A stretch of 5,096 nt of DNA from Desulfuromusa sp. (lineage in GTDB: Bacteria > Desulfobacterota > Desulfuromonadia > Desulfuromonadales > Geopsychrobacteraceae), in assembly GCA_029933365.1 (NCBI GenBank), contig JAOZOH010000176.1, positions 1-5,096 on the forward strand, in the 5' to 3' direction. A model generated the notes under the pieces. That model was not told where the DNA came from, made no database searches, and saw only the letters and a program-made list of their open reading frames with translations. The first letter of the stretch is position 1, and every line of letters begins with the position of its first letter. This document shows positions 1-5,096 of the stretch, piece by piece. Position numbers and translations under genes: made by a program.

Positions 1-70
1 ACAGTGTGAGCAGCCAACTTTGTTTGGCTTGTAAAAAAATGGGTGAACTCCTGCCTGTGAGAATTTTATA

Positions 71-99
71 TTGAAGAAATAACCCAATAAACGTAGAAT
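71..99 (+). promoter_or_regulatory. Sigma70-type promoter of selC
   Basis: A -35-like hexamer TTGAAG (71-76) and a -10-like hexamer TAGAAT (94-99) are separated by an ideal 17-bp spacer. The predicted transcription start is near 106, about 10 nt before the mature 5' end of the tRNA at 116, as expected for a short tRNA leader. That this drives selC is inferred from position and consensus match only; selC could also be transcribed from further upstream, outside the window. Confidence 0.6.
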
Positions 100-115
100 C
101 CCCAAAGTTTATTTC

Positions 116-211
116 GGAGGTAGTTAGTTCGCTGGTGCGGCTCACGGTCTTCAAAACCGATGCGGGGCGTATCCCGTCCCTGGTGAGTTCGATTCTCATC
201 TACCTCCGCCA
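116..211 (+). tRNA. selC: Selenocysteine tRNA (tRNA-Sec, anticodon UCA)
   Basis: This RNA decodes UGA as selenocysteine: it is charged with serine, converted by SelA and delivered by SelB. It is 96 nt including the encoded CCA (209-211), close to the 95 nt of E. coli selC. The acceptor stem has 8 bp (116-123 with 200-207) and the T stem 5 bp (183-187 with 195-199, one G-T wobble), which is the 8/5 arrangement of bacterial tRNA-Sec rather than the usual 7/5. The anticodon loop CTTCAAA (149-155) carries TCA at 151-153, closed by CGGT/ACCG. A long variable arm forms a 6-bp stem (164-169 with 175-180). The T loop TTCGATT and discriminator G208 are normal. The base of the anticodon stem shows an A144/A160 mismatch. 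No selA, selB or selD and no selenoprotein gene is visible in the window. Confidence 0.97.
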
Positions 212-216
212 AAATT

Positions 217-252
217 ACAGTCAGTCTCATCCGAGGCTGACTGTTTTATTTT
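217..252 (+). terminator. Intrinsic terminator after selC
   Basis: A 12-bp stem (217-228 pairing with 233-244, one T-G wobble) closes a 4-nt loop ATCC and runs into TTTTATTTT (244-252). This is a strong Rho-independent terminator starting six bases after the tRNA CCA end. It should insulate the cytochrome genes from selC transcription. Confidence 0.9.
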
Positions 253-316
253 ATCCAGATGACCATCAGCACCAACCATAAATAATCCCGCACACCAACC
301 CACCGAAACTTTCTAC

Positions 317-347
317 ATGGGCATATGACTATCCAGGTTGGGCATTT
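317..347. repeat. Paired 10-bp direct repeats, possible activator site
   Basis: ATGGGCATAT (317-326) and TTGGGCATTT (338-347) share the core TGGGCAT. They match W-TGGGCAT-W-T and lie 21 bp apart start to start, about two helical turns, so both copies would face the same side of the DNA. They lie about 120-150 bp before the start predicted from the sigma54-like element, a distance typical of enhancer sites. Function is inferred; two 7-bp cores can also arise by chance. Confidence 0.3.
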
Positions 348-438
348 CAACATAAATTCCCTGACAATTATTTCCAGAATATCTCCGCATCCTACCAAAT
401 CACTGATATTTCCAACTTTCCTATTTTTATTAAAACTG

Positions 439-454
439 TGGATTGCTTCTTGCA
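439..454 (+). promoter_or_regulatory. Sigma54-like -24/-12 promoter candidate for the cytochrome genes
   Basis: TGGATT, GCTTC, TTGCA places the invariant GG (440-441) and GC (452-453) at the correct spacing for the RpoN consensus TGGCAC-N5-TTGCW. The -12 half is perfect, but CAC of the -24 half is replaced by ATT. A start near 465 would leave a leader of roughly 100 nt before the first cytochrome. No good sigma70 promoter was found between 253 and 567; the best is TTGATT (505-510), 17 bp, then a poor TCTAGA (528-533). Confidence 0.33.
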
Positions 455-567
455 GAAGTTACGGGAATTTAGCTTCACCCTCACCAACAAACCATGATTT
501 TTTATTGATTCAGCTGGCAAATAATTGTCTAGAAACTTGAACGAGAGAGATTCTATCTGGAGGCAAC

Positions 568-1365
568 ATGAAACAGTACGGCAAATCTTATCTAGGTATT
601 TCCGCGGTTATTTTCTTCAGCATCTTTTTGTTTTTCAGCGGTAATGCACTTGCTGAATCAGGTTTGACAATTAAAGATTGTAGCAAATGTCATGAAGCCC
701 AACCCCGCGAGATCGAAACTGCCGGAGCGGCTCACGAAAGTCAGATTAACTGCCTAGATTGTCACGCGGGACACCGCCCAATGAGTGCAAACAATATTCC
801 TGCCTGCAGTCAATGTCATGAAGGAACCGAGCATTACTCTCTCGATAACTGTATGAGTTGCCATAATCCACACCAACCCCTGAACGTTGTTCTGGAGGGG
901 GAACTTAAAGCTGAATGTCTCACCTGCCATACCGAACAGAACTCTCAGCTTGTTGAAAACCCAAGCATGCATAGCGAAGTGTCCTGTAACTTCTGCCATG
1001 CTGATAAACATGGGTCTATCCCGGCCTGTACTGAATGCCACGAACCACATTCTGCTGAAATGGTACAGACCGATTGTGCTGTTTGTCACGCCGCTCACCA
1101 ACCCACGGTTCTGGAATACCCGGACACCACTCCGAACCTGCTATGTGCTTCGTGTCATGATACTGCTTACGGTCAGTTACTGGCGACCAGTACCAAACAT
1201 AAAGCTGTGGGCTGCGTGGAATGTCATGCCAACAAACATAAAACGGTACCACAGTGCAGTGATTGTCATGGCACCCCGCATGCGGCAGGTATTCATGCCA
1301 AATTCCCAGAATGTGGAAGTTGCCATAATACTGCCCATGATCTGGACAATCTGAGCAGTAATTAG
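568..1365 (+). CDS. Exported dodecahaem c-type cytochrome, first of three
   Basis: A 265-residue periplasmic electron-transfer protein. A signal peptide (hydrophobic segment about 10-25) has a likely cleavage after ALA at residue 29. Twelve CxxCH motifs begin at residues 38, 62, 80, 95, 117, 140, 154, 170, 193, 216, 230 and 249, and there is no other membrane segment. The motifs fall into three tetrahaem modules (38-116, 117-192, 193-259). Each module supplies four extra His at equivalent places (56/69/89/102, 135/148/161/177, 211/224/238/257), so all 12 haems can be bis-His ligated; H243 is spare. The ATG start has GGAGG at 559-563, four bases upstream. The next cytochrome starts 1 bp after its stop. 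It resembles the paired-CxxCH / cytochrome c3-c7-like families in general, but I do not recognise a named protein. Haem attachment is near certain; the redox partner is unknown. Confidence 0.95.
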   Translation: MKQYGKSYLGISAVIFFSIFLFFSGNALAESGLTIKDCSKCHEAQPREIETAGAAHESQINCLDCHAGHRPMSANNIPACSQCHEGTEHYSLDNCMSCHNPHQPLNVVLEGELKAECLTCHTEQNSQLVENPSMHSEVSCNFCHADKHGSIPACTECHEPHSAEMVQTDCAVCHAAHQPTVLEYPDTTPNLLCASCHDTAYGQLLATSTKHKAVGCVECHANKHKTVPQCSDCHGTPHAAGIHAKFPECGSCHNTAHDLDNLSSN

Positions 1366-1366
1366 A

Positions 1367-2227
1367 ATGATCTACTCCAGGCTGCTGGTTATCGTAGTTC
1401 TGCTTCTTTGTCCTTTTGGGACGGCATTTTCCGCCCCAAAAGGGCAGGTTGTACAACAGAACAATCTGCCACAACAGAATGCGTCACTGTATGCTACTGA
1501 CCCGCTACCACTAACCTTGGAGCAATGCGGTCAATGCCATCCACAGCATTTTTCTGACCTTAAAATAACCGGGGGAAGGCACCAGTTTGACTGTCGGGAA
1601 TGCCATGCAGTTTTTCACGCATACAACCCACTTAAAGATAACTACGCTGCCATCATGCCCCAATGTGGAACTTGCCATATTCTGGTACATGGAGAGAAAT
1701 ATGTGCAGTGCCAGTCGTGTCATCAGAACCCACATGCAGCACAAGAATCGCCACCTATCGGGCAAGTAGAGAATCGATGCTCCGATTGTCATAACCAGCA
1801 AGCAAGTCAATTAACAACCCTGTCCAGCCGGCATACAGAGCTTTCTTGCAGCAACTGCCACCACACTCAGCACGGCTATGTTCCATCATGCAAGGAATGT
1901 CATCAACCACACTTTCCAGCTCAAGCATTTACCAGTTGTGCAACTTGTCACGATGTTCACCAGCCGCTTGCTATCAGCCTGAACAACAACATCGAACTAG
2001 AAACCTGCGCAAGCTGTCACGATGAGGTTTTTGCAAAATGGCAGGGAACACCAAGTAAGCATGGTCAAGTCAACTGTTCCGAGTGTCACAATATGCATAA
2101 GAAAATTCCAGAATGTACCGATTGCCACGCAGTTCCAGCTTCGCACAGCAAGAAACTGCTGGAAAAATACCCTAGATGTCTGGACTGTCACTTGGATGTG
2201 CATGATTTACCGGTAAAGAAAAACTGA
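1367..2227 (+). CDS. Exported dodecahaem c-type cytochrome, second and most divergent
   Basis: A 286-residue multihaem cytochrome. Its signal peptide spans about 1-22 (likely cut after AFS). Cys15 in the hydrophobic core is not in a proper lipobox, so a lipoprotein is unlikely. A Gln/Asn-rich linker (about 24-45), absent from both neighbours, precedes the first haem. CxxCH motifs begin at 54, 76, 100, 115, 138, 161, 175, 191, 214, 237, 250 and 271. The four-haem module pattern repeats three times, with conserved accessory His at 72/84/108/123, 156/169/182/198 and 232/244/260/279. Haems 2 and 3 are 24 residues apart, against 18 in the other two proteins. The ATG begins 1 bp after the upstream TAG and has only a weak GAG (1353-1355) as Shine-Dalgarno, so translation is probably coupled to the first gene. 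Role inferred: soluble periplasmic electron carrier working with its paralogues. Confidence 0.95.
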   Translation: MIYSRLLVIVVLLLCPFGTAFSAPKGQVVQQNNLPQQNASLYATDPLPLTLEQCGQCHPQHFSDLKITGGRHQFDCRECHAVFHAYNPLKDNYAAIMPQCGTCHILVHGEKYVQCQSCHQNPHAAQESPPIGQVENRCSDCHNQQASQLTTLSSRHTELSCSNCHHTQHGYVPSCKECHQPHFPAQAFTSCATCHDVHQPLAISLNNNIELETCASCHDEVFAKWQGTPSKHGQVNCSECHNMHKKIPECTDCHAVPASHSKKLLEKYPRCLDCHLDVHDLPVKKN

Positions 2228-2243
2228 TATAATTCATTATGAT

Positions 2244-2255
2244 GGAGACGGCTTG
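2244..2255 (+). promoter_or_regulatory. Ribosome-binding site fixing a TTG start
   Basis: GGAG (2244-2247) lies 5 nt before TTG (2253-2255). The nearby ATGs at 2239 and 2242 are out of frame, and no ATG or GTG lies in frame just upstream. The signal peptide begins directly at this TTG, which makes it the best start for the third cytochrome. Confidence 0.7.
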
Positions 2256-3041
2256 AGTATTCATATCGGTAAATTAATTATTGCAGTTGTCCTGTTCAGT
2301 GCAGCCCCGTTCCCCCTTTGGGGATCCGATAGCAGCACTCATACTGAACTGCAAGCTGAAAGCTCTTTCTGCCGACTCTGCCATATCAAAGAGGTTAATG
2401 ATATTGCTGAAGCGGGAATGGCACATCATTCTGCAATTTCCTGTAGCGACTGTCATATCGGGCATAAACCTAAAAGCTTTGAAAATATCCCTCGTTGCAG
2501 TCTGTGTCATTCTGGAACCCCACACTATGATCAATTGCAATGCCTGAACTGTCATCGTAATCCACATCGGCCACTTGAAATCAAACTGCCGAAAAAAGCC
2601 TACGCTGAATGTCTGACCTGTCATGAGATTCAAGGGGAAGAATTAATCAAGTTTCCCAGCTATCACAGCACTCTGGTCTGTACCGACTGCCATCATGAGC
2701 ATGGTGAACTCCCAGAATGCCTTTCCTGTCATGAATCACATGATACGGCAATGGCCGAGGAGAGTTGTCATACCTGTCATGTTCCACATAAACCCCTTGA
2801 CCTTGCCTATACCGGTGAGGTCCCAACTTCTTTCTGCTCCCCCTGCCATAGAGAGGCTGCGGGTCTTCTAGAGCAAAACCAAAGTAAGCATGCACAGCTA
2901 AGCTGCGCCAAATGTCATATGAATCAACATGGAACCATACCTGCCTGTGAGGACTGCCATGGCAAACCTCATGCCACCGGAATCCATAATAAGTTCCTCA
3001 CCTGCGGGGAATGCCACGGAACAGCTCACAATCTGGATTAA
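2253..3041 (+). CDS. Exported dodecahaem c-type cytochrome, third of three
   Basis: A 262-residue protein with a signal peptide (hydrophobic about 8-23, likely cut after LWG at 24) and 12 CxxCH motifs beginning at 40, 64, 82, 97, 120, 143, 156, 172, 195, 218, 232 and 251. The motif spacing (24, 18, 15, 23, 23, 13, 16, 23, 23, 14, 19) matches the first cytochrome of the cluster almost residue for residue, and the C-terminal haem region is also very similar (for example PHATGIHNKF against PHAAGIHAKF). The accessory His set is present at 58 or 59/71/91/105, 138/150/163/179 and 213/226/240/259, with H245 matching the spare H243 of the first protein. It starts at TTG, 25 bp after the second gene. 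Inferred role: periplasmic electron transfer; this and the first gene look like the most recent duplicates. Confidence 0.94.
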   Translation: MSIHIGKLIIAVVLFSAAPFPLWGSDSSTHTELQAESSFCRLCHIKEVNDIAEAGMAHHSAISCSDCHIGHKPKSFENIPRCSLCHSGTPHYDQLQCLNCHRNPHRPLEIKLPKKAYAECLTCHEIQGEELIKFPSYHSTLVCTDCHHEHGELPECLSCHESHDTAMAEESCHTCHVPHKPLDLAYTGEVPTSFCSPCHREAAGLLEQNQSKHAQLSCAKCHMNQHGTIPACEDCHGKPHATGIHNKFLTCGECHGTAHNLD

Positions 3042-3071
3042 GTCAGCTTTGCTTTAACTGCTAAACAAATA

Positions 3072-3090
3072 AGGGGGTAGCTAAACATTG
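3072..3090 (+). promoter_or_regulatory. Ribosome-binding site of the kinase gene (TTG start)
   Basis: AGGGGG (3072-3077) precedes TTG (3088-3090) by 10 nt, a somewhat long spacing. An in-frame TAA at 3082-3084 rules out any earlier start. The TTG opens directly into a short basic N-terminus before the first membrane segment, so it is the preferred start. Confidence 0.6.
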
Positions 3091-5031
3091 AAAAATTTAT
3101 TTATATCCTCACGGCTAAACCGTCTGACAATAACCATAGCCTATTTTGGTATAGGAGGAATTTGGGCCCTCTATTCAGACAAACTATTCGGTTTTTTTCA
3201 GCTTCAGACTTCCACAGCAACACATTCTATTGGTCTCCATTATTGGTGTTTTATTGTTCTCTCATCAAGCCTGCTCTACCTGTTGTTACACTACTGGAAT
3301 TCAGCCAAGACAGAATCGCAGCAGTCATTGGGCAAGATGGCCCGCGCACTAAAAAGCTATACTGGCTGCACAAAAGCAATGATCAAGGCAGATAACGAGA
3401 CAATGTTAATGCGCGAAATATGCCGGATCTGTGTTGAGGTGCGTGGACATCGCATGGCATGGGTCGCTTTTGCTGAAAACGATCCACAAAAAACACTCCG
3501 GGTAGAAACCCACTGGGGAGATGACGTCTGCTTTTTTGAAAGCTTCGAAACAACCTGGTCCAACACTGAAAACAGAGGAAGGCCCGCAGGAATAAGTATT
3601 CGGACCGGTGAGCCAGTAATTTTTCAGAATCTGCTGACCGATCCACGCTACAAACATTGTCAAGAAACGGCTAAAAAATGTAATTATGCCTCATGCATTT
3701 CTCTTCCATTACAAGATGATCAACATACTTTTGGCGCTCTGGTTATTTTTGATACAAAACCGAATGCTTTTGATAAGGAAGAGGCACTACTGCTGGAAGA
3801 GCTTGCTGGAGATTTATCTTATGGAATAAAAAATCTGAGATTGCAGGCTGAACGTAAACAAGAGACGGAAGAGCGCCTGATGCTTGCTGCGGTCACTGAA
3901 CAGACCTCTGATGGAGTCATCACCTTTAATAAAAGCGGAACCATAGAATATCTCAATCCCAGTTTTATCAAACTGTGTGGAATTCCAGCTGATGAAGGAA
4001 TTGGTATCAGCATTCATGATTTCGAGTGTTCTAAACGTAACCCTGAATTTTATCAGGCAGTTAAGGGAACTCTAGAGACAAACGCCATCAGAGTTGGGCG
4101 TTTCGTCAATAAAGACAGATCTGGAAGTGAACATGACATTGACGCGAGAATAGCGCCAGTTTTTGATAAGTCTGGTCAAATCGTCAGATATGTTGTCACG
4201 GTCAGAGATGTCAGCCAGGAGCTGCAGTTACAACGACAACTCCGTCAAGCACAAAAAATGGAAGCCCTGGCTGCGCTATCAAGGGGAATTGGACGTGATT
4301 TCAACAACATACTGGCAATTATCATGACCAATTCAGAGGTGGGGATCATCGCGGATAATGAAGGCAAGTCTGCACAAGATAGCCTGCTGATGATACATAA
4401 AGCTGCTTTACGCGGCAAAAAGGCTATCAAGCAATTTATGACCATCAATAGACAGGGTGAACAATCTAAGCAACCAGTGGAAATAGCAGAAGTGGTTAAA
4501 GCAAGTATGAACTTGTTCAGGACAACTCTACCCTCAACAATCCAACTAAAAACTGATGTCTCCCTAAATCTAGGCCAAATCGCAGGAGACCCGAAACAAA
4601 TCCATCAAGTCATTATGAATCTCTGTACCAATGCCAGAGACGCGATGCAAGCGACAGGGGGAATTTTAGAAATAGGTCTCACAAGCATGGAGATTCCCAT
4701 TGAGAGAAAACACCAATATCCAGATCTGATGCCTGGCAAACATGTCAAACTGACAATTACAGACACAGGTCATGGCATGAATCGAGAAGCATTGGAGCAT
4801 ATTTTTGAACCCTTCTACACGACAAAGGGTCAAGGGAACGGGCGTGGACTCGGGTTATCAATCGCTTATGGCATTATAAAAAACCACGGTGGAGCCATTG
4901 ATGCAAACAGCGTTGTGGGGGTGGGCAGCACTTTTGTTATCTTACTTCCACTGATGGAAACGACAAATGATCAAGGTGAAAAATCTGCTAAAATGGAAGG
5001 TCATCTCGAAAGTTACCCCGTACCAGTTTAA
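3088..5031 (+). CDS. Membrane-anchored GAF-PAS histidine-kinase-like protein lacking the phospho-acceptor His
   Basis: A 647-residue signalling protein. Two membrane segments (about 13-30 and 47-69) enclose only a short periplasmic loop, so sensing is probably cytoplasmic. A GAF domain follows (about 85-250), unusually rich in Cys (94, 112, 115, 148, 191, 198, 203), then a PAS domain (about 262-378). The dimerisation helix begins near QAQKMEALAAL. Where NtrB-like kinases (GIAHDFNN type) have the phosphorylated His, this protein reads GIGRDFNN with Arg403. The ATPase domain is complete: N box with N511 and N515, G1 DTGHGM (559-564), F box FEPF (573-576), G2 GRGLGLS (585-591), G3 GVGST (611-615). 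No receiver domain is fused and no response regulator lies in the window. The gene starts 46 bp after the third cytochrome with no terminator between, so co-transcription is likely. It may be a degenerate kinase, a scaffold or phosphatase partner, or a kinase with a point mutation. Confidence 0.92.
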   Translation: MKNLFISSRLNRLTITIAYFGIGGIWALYSDKLFGFFQLQTSTATHSIGLHYWCFIVLSSSLLYLLLHYWNSAKTESQQSLGKMARALKSYTGCTKAMIKADNETMLMREICRICVEVRGHRMAWVAFAENDPQKTLRVETHWGDDVCFFESFETTWSNTENRGRPAGISIRTGEPVIFQNLLTDPRYKHCQETAKKCNYASCISLPLQDDQHTFGALVIFDTKPNAFDKEEALLLEELAGDLSYGIKNLRLQAERKQETEERLMLAAVTEQTSDGVITFNKSGTIEYLNPSFIKLCGIPADEGIGISIHDFECSKRNPEFYQAVKGTLETNAIRVGRFVNKDRSGSEHDIDARIAPVFDKSGQIVRYVVTVRDVSQELQLQRQLRQAQKMEALAALSRGIGRDFNNILAIIMTNSEVGIIADNEGKSAQDSLLMIHKAALRGKKAIKQFMTINRQGEQSKQPVEIAEVVKASMNLFRTTLPSTIQLKTDVSLNLGQIAGDPKQIHQVIMNLCTNARDAMQATGGILEIGLTSMEIPIERKHQYPDLMPGKHVKLTITDTGHGMNREALEHIFEPFYTTKGQGNGRGLGLSIAYGIIKNHGGAIDANSVVGVGSTFVILLPLMETTNDQGEKSAKMEGHLESYPVPV

Positions 5032-5056
5032 GCTTCATGAAAACAAGATATAGAAA

Positions 5057-5088
5057 TGAAAAGGCATCTCGTTTGAGGTGCCTTTTCA
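5057..5088 (+). terminator. Intrinsic terminator closing the cytochrome-kinase unit
   Basis: A 14-bp stem (5057-5070 with 5075-5088, a single T-G wobble) closes a GTTT loop 25 bp after the kinase stop. The T stretch TTTT (5083-5086) lies within the 3' arm and is matched by an A stretch in the 5' arm (5059-5062), so it could act in both directions. There is no further T tract beyond the stem. Confidence 0.75.
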
Positions 5089-5096
5089 CTGATGAA

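Larger units (their letters stand above)
253..567. other. Non-coding upstream region of the cytochrome operon
   Basis: This 315-bp AT-rich stretch separates the selC terminator from the first cytochrome start. I see no convincing gene in it. One 71-codon open frame exists (325-540), but it has no Shine-Dalgarno site and no recognisable family features. The stretch holds a pair of direct repeats near 317-347 and a sigma54-like element at 439-454 (listed separately). Its last part, 540-567, is the leader with the Shine-Dalgarno of the first cytochrome. Confidence 0.6.
568..3041 (+). repeat. Tandem triplication of a dodecahaem cytochrome gene
   Basis: Three adjacent same-strand genes encode homologous 12-haem proteins with gaps of 1 and 25 bp. 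Each protein is itself three repeats of a four-haem unit: CxxCH, about 18 residues including a His, CxxCH followed by His within 3-4 residues, usually a Pro-x-CxxCH, then CxxCH-x2-His. This gives nine related modules. The first module of each protein has a longer gap between haems 2 and 3 (18-24 residues against 13-14 in modules 2 and 3). Duplication at both the module and gene level is inferred from these alignments by eye. Confidence 0.85.

Noticed and set aside
12..29. Hairpin AGCCAA/TTGGCT as a terminator
   Set aside because: Only a 6-bp stem, followed by an A run rather than a T run on the + strand, and with no T run after it on the - strand.
3..74. Possible C-terminal tail of an upstream gene in frame 3, ending ILY then TGA at 72-74
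   Set aside because: Only 23 codons are visible, with no recognisable family signature. It could be the end of a real gene running in from upstream but cannot be supported from the window. The TGA is not a credible selenocysteine codon because TAA follows two codons later (81-83 region).
515..529. Second sigma54-like site TGGCA...TTG
   Set aside because: The TTG is one base too close to the GG, so the strict -24/-12 spacing fails.
505..533. Sigma70 promoter TTGATT, 17 bp, TCTAGA
   Set aside because: Spacing is ideal but the -10 matches consensus at only half the positions; not strong enough to list as a promoter.
325..540. A 71-codon open frame before the first cytochrome
   Set aside because: No Shine-Dalgarno site, a residue composition typical of translated AT-rich spacer, no recognisable domain, and it overlaps the likely promoter region.
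754..1101. Antisense and out-of-frame open frames overlapping the cytochromes and kinase
   Set aside because: They lie wholly inside genes with clear haem or kinase motifs in the true frame and show no domain or start signal of their own.
1409..1413. Cys15 of the second cytochrome as a lipoprotein lipobox
   Set aside because: The preceding residues are Leu-Leu-Leu, not the Ala/Gly/Ser required at -1, and a normal signal peptidase I site (AFS) follows.
212..5096. Attachment-site repeat of the tRNA-Sec 3' end, integrase, insertion sequence or CRISPR array
   Set aside because: No second copy of the CTACCTCCGCCA segment, no transposase or integrase-like frame and no regularly spaced repeats were found by eye. 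The regular periodicity at 568-3041 comes from haem-motif codons, not a DNA repeat array.

Overview
The window suggests a Gram-negative, anaerobic, metal- or mineral-respiring bacterium, most plausibly a Desulfuromonadia/Geobacterales-type member of the Desulfobacterota. This rests on three things: a selenocysteine tRNA gene, three exported multiheme c-type cytochromes side by side, and a GAF/PAS sensor kinase whose N-terminus is of a kind common in that group. Composition is moderate in GC, by eye in the mid-40s percent. The genus cannot be named from the sequence alone.

Layout. Positions 1-115 hold the upstream flank and a good sigma70-type promoter (TTGAAG, 17 bp, TAGAAT). It drives selC at 116-211, a UGA-decoding tRNA-Sec with encoded CCA, which is followed at once by a strong intrinsic terminator (217-252). 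Positions 253-567 are AT-rich and apparently non-coding. They contain a pair of 10-bp direct repeats 21 bp apart and a sigma54-like -24/-12 element, a possible regulated promoter for what follows. Positions 568-3041 carry three consecutive same-strand genes, each encoding a signal peptide and exactly 12 CxxCH haem-binding motifs (36 in total). A membrane-anchored GAF-PAS-histidine-kinase-like gene (3088-5031) follows after 46 bp, with no terminator in between. A 14-bp hairpin at 5057-5088 closes the unit.

How the genes fit together. Each cytochrome is built from three tetrahaem modules with the same motif and histidine spacing, so the locus is nine related tetrahaem modules arranged as 3 x 3. 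Genes 1 and 3 are very alike; the middle gene is more divergent. The inferred role is a periplasmic (or further exported) electron-conducting set. No quinol oxidase, outer-membrane porin or terminal reductase lies in the window, so the electron donor and acceptor are unknown. The kinase is probably co-transcribed and may sense cytoplasmic redox or ligand state.

The most striking point is that this kinase has a complete ATP-binding domain but carries Arg (residue 403) where its family has the phospho-accepting His. Either it is a pseudo-kinase-like signalling protein, or a single G-to-A difference separates it from a normal kinase. selC is probably an independent transcription unit that simply neighbours the cytochrome operon.
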